Shown: piece after piece, positions 1 through 9,002 of the stretch
Position numbering within the stretch: position 1 is the stretch's first letter
Layout of the letters: every line of letters begins with the position of its first letter
From: Suillus spraguei
Lineage: Eukaryota; Basidiomycota; Agaricomycetes; Boletales; Suillaceae
Direction of reading: 5' to 3'
DNA: 16,515 nt
Assembly (NCBI GenBank): GCA_016800925.1
Contig: JABCPU010001087.1
Span: 1 to 16,515, forward strand
Notes under the pieces: model-generated
Databases searched by the model: none
What the model saw: only the letters and a program-made list of their open reading frames with translations
Told to the model about the DNA's origin: nothing
Translations under genes and position numbers: made by a program

Positions 1-2241
1 GTCATGGACATTATCGACAATTTCTCCTCTTATGCCTGGACCATCCCTCTCGCTGCTAAGTCTGATGCTTTCCAGCTCTCCAGGCCTGAGAGCGCACACA
101 CAACTTGAAACCACCTCAAAGTCAGCATCTATCACTCCAACAATGGTGAACTACTCTATGTGCGACTGGCTTCTTTCATGCGGCACGCAGCATCATTCAC
201 TGCCCTGTATACCTCTGCTCAAAATGTTCAAGTTGAACATCTCCACTGTATGCTGATGGGAAAGGCACAAGCTATGTGCTCTGCCTGTAATGTCCCAATT
301 AACTGTTGGGATGAATTCATTCTTACTGTGTGTTACCTCTCTAATTGCACCCCTGTGCACTCTCAAGCAGGCCACACACCATTTCGAACATTGGATCGGG
401 TACTAAACCTGATTTTTATCTCATCTTCATGAGATTGGGTGCCAAGCTTTTGTGTTGATCCAAAATCATTACAACCCCAAAGTCTATAACCACTCTGTTT
501 AGTGTGTACTTATTGGGTACTCCCTTGACTCTAAGTCTTACCGCTGCTACCATCATGCCACCCATAAAGTTTTTGTCTCTTATCATGTATCTTTTATAGA
601 ATCCCACCAGACTGGCACACCCCTCCACATAACACTTCCCCTACCAAGGCTCCCTGGTTGCTCGCCTCCCCCTGTACCTACCGCAGCTATTCCAGTCATA
701 TCACCACCACCACCACCACATCGTTCTCCCCACACTCCTGTTCCCTCTGAGTGGTGCTGTGCCATGGATGGTAAGCCCTATGTTTCCATGACTCAATGTG
801 CAGTACTGGATTCACTCAAGGCTTCCGACCATCTGAAAGCCCTCTCATCCGACCCTGATGATGCTCTGGCGACGCTTACATCTGAGGAGGAGCTGCTTTA
901 TATTACAGACATTTTCACTGCAGAGCCTGACCACCTTGAGCACGAATTCCCCGATGATCCCACCACTTATGCAGAAGCCATGAAATCCACCCATGCTGCA
1001 GAATGAACAAAGGCACTGCAGGAGGAATTCAATTATTTGCACGACTTAGGTGTCTATAAACTAGTTCCACGGTCCTCGGTACCTTCTGGCCAAAAAGTCA
1101 TGTGTGGGCAACCAATATTCAAACTTAAGTGGGATCAAGATGGCAAACCTGTGCATTTCAAAGCTCGCTATGTCTGCCGCGGGTACTCTGCTATCTGGGG
1201 ACAAGACTATATGAAAACTTCAGCCCCCACTGCACGTCTTGAGTCTTTCCAGATTCTCACACATCTCGGGGCTGCACTAAACTGGGAGATCGATCAATTA
1301 GACATCAAGACTGCATTCCTATACGGCGTACTCGACCCTGACGAGCTTTGTTACATGGAACAGCCCAAAGGTTTTCTCGAGCCTGGAAAGGAGGACTGTG
1401 TCTGGGAGCTACAGAAAGGCCTCTATGGAATGAAACAAGATGGCCTTGTATGGAACCACACCATGAACAATGCAATGCTGTCTTGGGGCTTTTGCCATTT
1501 GAAGTGTGAGCACTGTATCTATTACCATCACACAGATGCAGGCATCCTCCTCGTTGCCATACATGTTGACAATTTTCTCACTGTGGGAAGTACCCGGAAA
1601 ACCATATCTGCGTTTAAGACCCAACTCTGCACTAAATGGACTGTTTCTGATCTTGGTGAAGCGCGTTTTTGCCTTGGCATAGCTCTTGAACACAACCAAT
1701 CGAATCACACAGTTAGCCTATCCCAGACTGCACTCATTGACCAAATCATCTCACAATTCAATCTCACCACTGCCACCCCCATGTCAACTCCTATGGAACC
1801 TGGTCTACACTTATCTCAACACACACATGCACCTTCCACTGAGGCAGAATGGAATCTCATGTCACGTACACCCTACTGCTCCCTTGTTGGTTCACTCATG
1901 TACTTGGCCATTGGGATGCGCCCCGACATTGCTCACGCCATCCAACAGCTTTGCCGTAATCTTGATTGCTATGGACCAGTCCACTGGAAAGCGGCTAAAT
2001 GTGTGGTATGATACTTGAAAGGCTCCCGTGAAGTTCAGCTTATTCTCAGGGGCAAACATGTTGCGTGCCTCCTTGGCTTCACTGATAGTGACTTGGCTAA
2101 CTGTCCCGATTCACAGAGGTCAGTTAGCGGTCACTGCTTCTCACTTGGGAGTAACGTCGTCATCTGGAGTGCTCAGCAACAGAAAACAGTGTCCTTGTCA
2201 ACCTGTGAGGCGGAATATGTTGCTGCGTCTGAGGCAGCGCA
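1..2241 (+). pseudogene. Ty1/copia polyprotein, first part (integrase, RT, start of RNase H)
   Basis: This is the pol part of a copia LTR retrotransposon, already inside the integrase core at base 1. Integrase blocks are readable in shifting frames: an N-F-S-S-Y-A-W block near 19-39, an S-N-N-G-E block at 136-150 where families have S-D-N-G-E, and Y-T-S-A-Q-N near 208-225. A linker with a Pro/His-rich run (about 700-722) follows. Reverse transcriptase is open from about 1007 to 2011, with VPSGQKV-like, KARYVCRGY, QLDIKTAFLYG and YGMKQ motifs. The active-site box reads HVDN at 1562-1573 instead of YVDD. RNase H begins after YLKG at 2012 and includes CEAEYVAASEAA before the hAT insertion. In-frame stops occur at 500-502 (TAG), 1004-1006 (TGA, probably a former Trp codon) and 2009-2011 (TGA, probably a former Arg codon), with a frameshift near 80-115. 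The copy is dead; family assignment is firm. Confidence 0.93.
2234..2241. repeat. Left 8-bp target site duplication of the hAT
   Basis: GCAGCGCA is identical to 9003-9010 and encodes the Ala-Ala of the copia RNase H block. Confidence 0.95.
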
Positions 2242-2390
2242 TAGTGATGTTCCTGGCCTGGCTCAGCTCAAAAGCCGGGGCTACGGCTTGGCCTGACAAG
2301 GCTCAGGCTTTGAATCAAAGTGAGCCAGGCCTGCATAGACGGCTCAGGCTTGGCTAGGGCTTGGCTTGGCCCAGGCCGCAGCTGGTTACC
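2242..2390. repeat. hAT left terminal inverted repeat and GC-rich subterminal region
   Basis: After TAGTGATGT comes a run of short related motifs (CCTGGCC, GGCTCAGGCTT, AGGCCTGC, GGCTTGGC), ending just past the transposase stop. Such clustered subterminal motifs are where hAT transposases usually bind. The copy count is by eye. Confidence 0.8.
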
Positions 2391-3031
2391 AGAAAGTACT
2401 CAATTCTCGTCTAGCATCAGTATCTCTACCTCCGCGTCCTCAGTGTCATCTACCTCACAGTGTACTTCTTCTACATCCTCAATCATTATGGTACTATCCC
2501 AGCTCTCTTCGTCCTGATCAGTGAGTTTTACACTGGCATCCATTTCTTCGACTTCGACTCTGACAGATGGATCATGTGAGTCTCAGAACAAGAGGTCTCG
2601 CTTGATCATACACTTGAGACACTGTAGAGCTTTGACAATGTCAGCGTTTAGCCGATTTTGCCACTTACTGATAGTAATTCCTGCTGATGAGAAGGCATGC
2701 TCGCTTGAGACAGAAGAACCCATGATCAAATGGAAATCCCATGCCAGTGAGGCCCAGACAGGATAATGAGAAGCATTAACTCCCCACCATCTCACAATAC
2801 TTTGGCCCCCCAGATGATCCTTTGAATTGAGGTACATATTGAAATCCTGTAGCTATGGCCTCATTGGATCATCGACAAGCTCGAGGTAGGGGTTGGTGTA
2901 GCATTATCATCTTCATCATCTGATAGCTCACGCATGAGCATCGAAAGCTTGCGGCTCGCTCCAGTGGCTGTCTTTGCTTCTACAGGCTTCAGTGAACCAT
3001 TGGCATACATTTCTTGATAGCGTGCTTTGTA

Positions 3032-3083
3032 CTAATGTTTTATGATTTCAATAACTTAGCTGGTATCATGCACTAAAACTTAC
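3032..3083 (-). other. Spliceosomal intron in the transposase (clear example)
   Basis: The minus strand reads GTAAGT...TTAG, 52 bases, between codons giving A-L-T-H-A-E-E-I and Y-K-A-R-Y-Q-E-M. Removing it keeps one open frame across the junction. It is the cleanest of the fourteen introns. Confidence 0.8.
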
Positions 3084-4056
3084 AATCTCTTCTGCATGTG
3101 TGAGAGCATCTTGATATAGGTATTCACCCCAGTACCAATGAATATGGTTTGCCTTTTGTGCAGGATCAAGCACTGCATCTGATGTTAAGCTAACAAATCT
3201 GACACAACAATAAATATCACATACACATTGCTATGATGTAGGCGTCTGACTTGGCAGACTTTTCATAGTATTCTGCAATCTTTTGCACTCCTGCAGCAAG
3301 TCCCATCTGAAAGTCAACATACTTTTCATGATCTTGACGAGTGGACCATGCTTTGCTTCGTGGAGGGCCTCCAAGGCAGGTAATGCTAGATGTAGTGTTG
3401 GCCCTTGGTCAGTTGAGAATGCCTGCTGAGAATTATCACCATGCTTCACAGATATGAGTATGAGTACAGCGTGACATGAGAGATTGAGCAACTTACACCT
3501 AGCAAGTCGAGCAAAAGCTTGACACAGTCCCATTCGGAAGCAGTGAGCTCGAGACTGGTAATCTTCTGGCATCTCTGGGGATCCCTTTCCAGAAGTCCCA
3601 TTTGGCCCACAAAGTAATCAATGTCTGCAAATAATTGTAAGCAAATGATGACGAGATGATTAGTAGATCAACATACTTCCTTAAGGCTCTCTGCTCGTTC
3701 AAGCATTACATATGTTGATGACCAATGAACCTTCATGTCCATCAAGAGCTGTTTAGGTGTTGCGCTCGGTACATGTTCATCTTCATCGTGTAGCTGGATA
3801 TTTTGGAAAGGCTCTTTCTGCTGCGCAGATGAGCGTTCCTGTTCATTTCAAAATTTGGTTAGATGTGAGTTATGATTCAAAAGTGATCAGTACACTGACC
3901 TTTACACATATCGCACGAACCAATCTAACCTCATCATGCTGTGTTCCATGAGATGCCACAAGATCCGCATCAGGCTTCATTGGGTCGAAATGGTTGGACT
4001 TGCTGTGTGCTATAAGTAATGCCTGCATAGCAAGATTGACAATGTGTGCGAGACAG

Positions 4057-4108
4057 CTGTGACAATATTAACAGATATTTTGAATACAAGCTTTATGTAA
4101 ACACATAC
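4057..4108 (-). other. Spliceosomal intron inside the RLRC-LAH motif of the transposase
   Basis: The minus strand reads GTATGT...CACAG, 52 bases. Splicing joins H-R-L-R to C-L-A-H-I-V-N-L, recreating the conserved R-x-R-C-x-A-H-x-x-N-L block of hAT transposases, which is strong support for the boundaries. Confidence 0.85.
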
Positions 4109-5690
4109 CGAAGACGATGTTTCTTGTGGTCAAACTTCTTGTTGGTGAAATCTTCGATGTGCTTGCCGAAATGTTCCATCATTGTGTCATTATTGGTGGT
4201 GTTGTTGCAGGTAATATAACCAATCTACAAAAGTGTTAAATTATGATTTGGAAACTCAAACTAACACACACCTTGTGAGCGACACCAACCCGTTTGAGGA
4301 TCTTGAACAGTGCTTGTCCAAGACGCTTCCCATTGTGAGCATTGTTGAGACGCGTGAACCTGAGTAGCGCTATTTGCACTGTCCATTCACCTGACACCAA
4401 CTCTTCAACCCAGGATCCAGTGACGGCAAAGTAGCCATCAACATTGGATGCTTGCCACGCATCACAAGTCACATTGATGTGACCCTTGACAGCATCACTC
4501 TAAAACAATGTAATATCAGTAGTAGTCAGTCAGTACAATACATACCAGTAACCATCTGCACAGATTGGTGAGGTTGCACTTGAAAAGGTTGATAATGGCT
4601 TGACATGTCTAGCATCTACCAGGGATTCGGACCCCATTGGTAGCATGCACAGCCACATCGATCATATATTTGAATCCCTTTGGTTGATGGCATCAATAGG
4701 CTGTAAATAAATAAGTATGGTGTAAATTCAAAAATAGACATGTACCTGATCCATTTCAATGAGCCATTGAATGGCCGCCTCACGAAAGAGTGTATCTGAA
4801 TATGGCACCACACAATCCTTTGGTTCCTGCTTACGGAGGTGCACATCGAGTTGAGCTTGAGTGTCAGTGGTAGCAGCAGCATCTAACTTGTGGCATTTGG
4901 TGTCACTTGGTAGCATTGATGTGAATTTGTTTGCTTGGGCCCACTTGATATATTCATCCTGCAAATGAACACAGTTAACAGCACATTGCACTTAAGTTGA
5001 GTACTAGTGGTCTTACCCGATGTAACGCATCCATATGGCGTCGCATAGTTGTCACCTCGTTGACAAAAACAACCGCTTTTTTGTTTTCTTGCTAGAACTT
5101 AGTTAGTACTACATCACAGATAGAAAATGAGTGTACCATTACCTGCACAGTTCAAAATTGCAATACTTTTTTCCTTGTTCGCCCGCATAAGCAGCTGAAA
5201 AAAATGAGTAATATCTTTGCTGCACTACTCTTGACGCGGTTTTTCAGGCTCATCAATATCCATAACTTCAATGTCCTTGAGAAAGCCATCTGCATCAATG
5301 GGATCATCGGGATAGTGCACATGAGCTCTGCAATTGACTACACAAGTCAGACTATCAGTATTATCAACATCAAGTGGGACTTACCAGTGGTTGATGCCCT
5401 GCCTCATTCAAAAGATCTGATTTGACATCCTGAGGTAGTTCCTCAGTGTCATCCTCAGGAGTGCACGCACACTTTTTCCTGTATAGGTGTATATATTTTA
5501 GTAACTTAGTATTGATAATGCAAGAAGATGACATACTTTTGGTGAGCCATTTCAAATTGGATTTGGTGGAGATCAGCAGCTCATCATCCCCTTCAAACTC
5601 AGTGAGAGTGTCAGCAATGGAGGTTTGAGTGCATGACTCAGAGGGGGTCGCAATGCAGCACTGCAGCGCGCCTTGCAATATGAGCCTTCC

Positions 5691-6452
5691 TGTTAAGACC
5701 GTACTCAAAGGTAGAGAGATCCGAAGGCTTTGGCCTCAGTTCGTGCACTGTGCCCCTTTCTCGAGTAATGCCCCTTATTTCAGGGAGAAGTTATTTGTCT
5801 GAAGATCTAGAAGGAGTTGCGTGACGGATCCGGGCGTCTGAAGGTATCGGATATGATACGTCCGAAGGTTATTCGGAATGTAAGAATAGAATAAGATTAA
5901 GGCTAGCTTCGGAACAAGTTCCTAACTAGAAACTAACGGAGGTAGACTATCCGAAGATAGAGTCAGAGATATAGACTATAGGAATCAATCCTAAGTCTCG
6001 GAAGGTGACTTAGAGCAGAAAGTGGCTTAAGTCCGGAGGAAGCAGAATGAGTAGAATCTAAGATGATATTCGAACTAAGGTTCTATGGAGATTTACAAGT
6101 GGTTTATATACTGTAAGTATCTGAGACGGATAATCAACAGTCCAGGATTGAGGGCTATGTATGAAGTGTAATGGAAGTCTATTAGTTAATGCACAGCGGA
6201 TCAGTAAGCACAAATCGGAGATGAACACAGGTAACGGATCAGTGACATAGGAGGAAATATACATAGCCGGAATACCGGAAACAGGAGGAATGATGAAAGG
6301 AGATAGATGCGGATATACACAAGGGAGTTAAGGTGCAAGAAGTGAGCACATTTGGATGGTGGTCCGGACAGGATCTGTGGACGGACGGATATGGAATCGA
6401 TGGATCTGATCGGATATGGTCGGATCTGAGATTAGAAGTATGGTATATGACA
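5691..6452 (-). repeat. Solo LTR, left arm of the palindrome
   Basis: This LTR is oriented on the minus strand, with its 5' TGTCATATACC at 6452 and its 3' ...TTAACA at 5691. On its own strand it is flanked by GAGTT before and GGAAG after, which do not match each other but match the flanks of its partner crosswise. Its TATA box implies transcription leftward, in the same direction as the transposase. No gag or pol sequence is present. Confidence 0.88.
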
Positions 6453-6472
6453 AACTCCCTTCACACAGGAAG
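6453..6472 (-). other. 20-bp inverted fragment of transposase coding sequence
   Basis: The + strand reads AACTC, ten bases, then GGAAG. If this segment is flipped, it becomes CTTCC-10 bases-GAGTT, giving each neighbouring LTR a perfect 5-bp duplication. On the minus strand the transposase frame then runs W-N-S-L-H-T-G-R-L-I across the site. Confidence 0.85.
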
Positions 6473-7234
6473 TGTCATATACCATACTTCTAATCTCAGA
6501 TCCGACCATATCCGATCAGATCCAATCGATTCCATATCCGTCCGGTCCACAGATCCTGTCCGGACCACCCATCCAAATGTGCTCACTTCTTGCACCTTAA
6601 CTCCCTTGTGTATATCCGCATCTATCTCCTTTCATCATTCCTCCTGTTTCCGGTATTCCAGCTATGTATATTTCCCTCCTATGTCACTGATCCGTTACCT
6701 GTGTTCATTTCCGATTTGTGCTTACTGATCCCTGTGCATTAACTAATAGACTTCCATTACACTTCATACATAGCCCTCAATCCCGGACCTGTTGATTATC
6801 CGTCTCAGATACTTACAGTATATAAACCACTTGTAATCTCCGTAGAACCTTAGTTCGAATATCATCTTAGATTCTACTCATTCTGCTTCCTCCGGACTTA
6901 AGCCACTTTCTCTCTAATCACCTTCCGGACTTAGGATTGATTCCTATAGTCTATATCTCGACTCTATCTTCGGATAGTCTACCTCCGTTAGTTTCTAGTT
7001 AGGAACTTGTTCCGAAGCTAGCCTTAATCTTTATTCTATTCTTACATTCCGATAACCTTCGGACGTATCATATCCGATACCTTCAGACGCCCGGATCCGT
7101 CACGCAACTCCTTCTAGATCTTCAGACAAATAACTTCTCCCTGAAATAAGGGGCATTACTCGAGAAAGGGGCACAGTGCACGAACTGAGGCCAAAGCCCT
7201 TCGGATCTCTCTACCTTTGAGTACGGTCTTAACA
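6473..7234 (+). repeat. Solo LTR, right arm of the palindrome
   Basis: It begins TGTCATATACC, has TATATAAA at 6819-6826 and ends GGTCTTAACA. Flanks are GGAAG before and GAGTT after. CCG/CGG trinucleotides are frequent along the whole LTR. Compared with the left arm I count about 5 substitutions and about 14 single-base indels that cancel in length. Confidence 0.88.
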
Positions 7235-7266
7235 GAGTTCCAAATCAGCAGTTTGTCCACACTAAC

Positions 7267-7737
7267 TGTTACAATTGTACGTGCCCTATTCATTTTTCGT
7301 CTCCTCTTTACCTTGTATATTATGTAACATGACTCTGACTCATATGCTCAATCACATCTGTACTATAGTTGTCTTCCTTCTTGGGATACATACTTACATT
7401 CTCACGTCTCTCTTGGTCCATGCGCACATATTGGCTTATTTAAGCGTTTGTATCACGCTTGTATACTTTACTTTAATCTTAATGGGTTTTACCTGGAATA
7501 TCCTTCACTTAGGTCTCCAACCTAAGTCGTCTGAATCGTCTCTAAGTCTAAGCACTCCTTAGCCTTAGTCTCTATTCTACCGATCATCTTAGAGTCGCGA
7601 CTCTTCAATCGAACCCATGATTCTGTGTGGAAACACTTCCTCTCAAAGTCCTCATTCTCCTTTGAATGAAGTGAACTTCCCAGCAGACCGGCTGTGTCTT
7701 ATCACTGTCGCTGGTGATGCCACCCCAGTTCGTAACA
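7267..7737 (-). repeat. 471-bp solo LTR with 5-bp duplication
   Basis: The ends are TGTTACAATTG and CAGTTCGTAACA, an inverted TGTTAC/GTAACA pair. Perfect duplications CTAAC lie at 7262-7266 and 7738-7742. It interrupts the N-terminal transposase exon; removing it and one duplication joins A-K-V-V-S to V-D-K-L-L-I-W in frame. The minus orientation (TGTTACGAACTGGGG as the start) is inferred from general resemblance to fungal LTR starts and is not certain. No internal retrotransposon sequence remains. Confidence 0.9.
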
Positions 7738-7742
7738 CTAAC

Positions 7743-7986
7743 TACCTTGGCTGATGGCACAGGAACACGTTTTGGGCGTCTCGGCACTTCCTTGTCATTA
7801 GAACAGACATGTGGGAGCATTAGAAGGGTGCTTGTAGTCTTTTGGGCTATCAAGCACCAATGTAGTGGCATGAATAAACTATGTAGCTGTCCCATGATCA
7901 CCGTAAAATCAACTCGAAAGCCAGGGGTCAAGGCCGGCTCAAGCCTACAGAAATGTGAAGCCAGGCCCTGAGCCCTAATAGGCCGC
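7743..7986 (-). other. hAT 5' region: transposase start and upstream sequence
   Basis: This holds the first transposase codons (7743-7820) and about 165 bases of leader. GC-rich subterminal motifs (CCGGCTCAAGCC, AGCCAGGCCCTGAGCC) resume from about 7930. No TATA box stands out. Confidence 0.5.
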
Positions 7987-8916
7987 TGTAATGAACATAT
8001 TGGCGCTGGGCTTAAAACCCCATATTTTGACACTCGTCTCACATCTACAGGAGATACCACTCATCTATGGCCGTTACCCCTTTAGCAGTACTGGCGGCAT
8101 CCCGCTTACCACACCACCCGACTGCCACCTCATTCCACGAACCAATGTCCTCCCATGTCCTTGCTGTGTCCGCATAGCTCCATTTGGTGCATTGTTTGTT
8201 TTCTGTTCGTTATCACTGATTCCATGGCAAGCATTATTACATGTTGCCTCGCGCTATGTTTACTTACGGCGGTTACTACACTCCAGCGCTACTGATCTCA
8301 CCTAGGTATTCCGAGTACATACGAATTAGGATATAAGCACTGCGTACCCGCGATACAGTACCTGATTTTACCCATTGCACGTACTATAGGTCAGGATTTT
8401 GTCTAGCTCTGGACCTACCCAGTAGTGGACATAGTCTTTAAAGTTTCCTTATCGCTGTTAATACATCACACTCATTCTCCATTACCACTGGCATACCACT
8501 GGACTTTCGACTGTTACTTTGACTGAACTTCCCACGAACCACTACTTTACCGCTGAAAGTACTGCGGACTTCTTTACTGTTTCTTTGCACTGCTCGCAAC
8601 CTTACCGCTACCGCTGAGACCACCGCTCGACATCACTCGCTCGACGCAACTGTTACTGACCTTATCTTGCCCGTGGTAGCACCGCTACACACGATGCTAG
8701 TTCGGTGGTATCACGCCTGACGGCAACTTACTGCTGACCTCGACGCTTGTTTTCACAAATAAGTTAGACTCGAACTTGACCATACTAAATAGGCATCCCC
8801 CTTTAGGGTCAAACGCTCTTGTTCTTACAAGTGAAGCAGACTAGACGGAGCGCAAGACTAACATACTAGTTTAGGCAGTGGTTTATCTACAGCCCAAGCT
8901 AGGTTGTATCTTTACA
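7987..8916. repeat. Probable 930-bp solo LTR
   Basis: It starts TGTAATGAAC and ends TATCTTTACA, with a perfect TGTAA/TTACA inverted pair at the ends. It is flanked by CCGC on both sides (7983-7986 and 8917-8920). A 4-bp duplication is slightly short for an LTR element, so the exact type is open. The sequence inside is not GC-rich and differs from the hAT subterminal motifs on either side, which become continuous when it is removed. A cluster of ACCGCT hexamers lies at about 8548-8690. No coding sequence is recognised. Confidence 0.68.
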
Positions 8917-9002
8917 CCGCCCCAAAAGCCCGGCTGGGCCTGGCCTAAGTAGGCCCGGTCAGGCCTGGCCCACAGCCTGAGGCCAGGCTTCACACATCAC
9001 TA
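8917..9002. repeat. hAT right terminal inverted repeat and GC-rich subterminal region
   Basis: It contains GGGCCTGGCC, CAGGCCTGGCC and GAGGCCAGGCTT motifs and ends in ACATCACTA. The same motif family resumes at about 7930-7986, on the other side of the 7987-8916 insertion, so the subterminal region was originally continuous. Confidence 0.8.

Larger units (their letters stand above)
5691..7234. repeat. 1,544-bp palindrome: two solo LTRs head to head
   Basis: Bases 5691-6452 and 6473-7234 are reverse complements (each 762 bp, about 97% identical by eye) around a 20-bp spacer. Each arm starts TGTCATATACC at the centre and ends GGTCTTAACA at the outside, so each is a complete TG...CA LTR. A TATATAAA box lies at 6819-6826 in the right arm, with its mirror at 6103-6110. 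The spacer bears neither LTR nor internal retrotransposon sequence; it is a piece of the transposase gene, now inverted. Confidence 0.93.
2400..7820 (-). pseudogene. hAT transposase (BED-like finger, DDE core, dimerisation domain), broken by LTRs
   Basis: This is the transposase that would cut and paste the surrounding hAT. Reading the minus strand, the likely start is ATG at 7818-7820 (M-L-P-H-V-C-S-N-D-K). A zinc-finger-like part has C-N-F-E-L-C (about 5150-5167) and R-R-H-M-D-A-L-H (about 5020-5045). Next come T-C-D-A-W-Q-A-S-N (about 4440-4470), N-N-D-T-M-M (about 4180), H-R-L-R-C-L-A-H, W-S-S-T-Y-V-M-L-E-R, and the C-terminal dimerisation block S-E-H-A-F-S-S-A-G-I-T-I-S with N-R-L-N-A-D. 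An acidic tail stops at 2400-2402. Fourteen introns fit: 5479-5536, 5338-5394, 5195-5235, 5092-5142, 4959-5016, 4701-4745, 4500-4545, 4225-4271, 4057-4108, 3839-3899, 3625-3676, 3423-3496, 3179-3224 and 3032-3083. Without LTRs and introns it would encode about 890 residues, normal for hAT. Stops (near 2585, about 2850 and 4612), several frameshifts and three LTR insertions make it inactive. Confidence 0.88.
2242..9002 (-). mobile_element. hAT-superfamily DNA transposon inserted in the copia
   Basis: The ends carry the inverted repeat TAGTGATGT (2242-2250; complement at 8994-9002), followed by imperfectly matching GC-rich sequence. The element is flanked by a perfect 8-bp duplication GCAGCGCA (2234-2241 and 9003-9010), the length typical of hAT transposition. 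Excising it and one duplication copy restores the copia RNase H frame. The transposase lies on the minus strand. The present length of 6,761 bp includes later LTR insertions (net about 1,534, 476 and 934 bp); without them the element would be about 3.8 kb, an ordinary size for an autonomous hAT. The right-hand end (9002) is the 5' side relative to the transposase. Confidence 0.95.

Noticed and set aside
702..722. CAC/ACC trinucleotide run as a CRISPR-like or functional repeat
   Set aside because: It is a short simple repeat encoding part of the Pro/His-rich linker of the copia polyprotein.
1409..1708. 99-codon minus-strand frame inside the reverse transcriptase
   Set aside because: It is the antisense of a clear RT domain.
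6333..6728. 131-codon open frame across the palindrome centre
   Set aside because: It runs through two LTRs and the spacer, uses mirror-image sequence and has no protein-like motif.
5691..7234. Palindrome as a foldback DNA transposon
   Set aside because: Arms have TG...CA ends at both the outside and the centre, contain a TATA box, and resolve into two 5-bp-duplicated LTRs once the spacer is flipped. There is no single duplication around the whole unit.
7600..7640. tRNA-like B box (GGGTTCGATTGA) on the minus strand
   Set aside because: No matching A box or cloverleaf could be drawn, and it lies inside the 471-bp LTR.
7605..8060. 151-codon minus-strand frame
   Set aside because: It is a chimera of the 930-bp insertion, hAT leader, transposase start and the 471-bp LTR. 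Only the part from 7820 to 7738 is likely coding.
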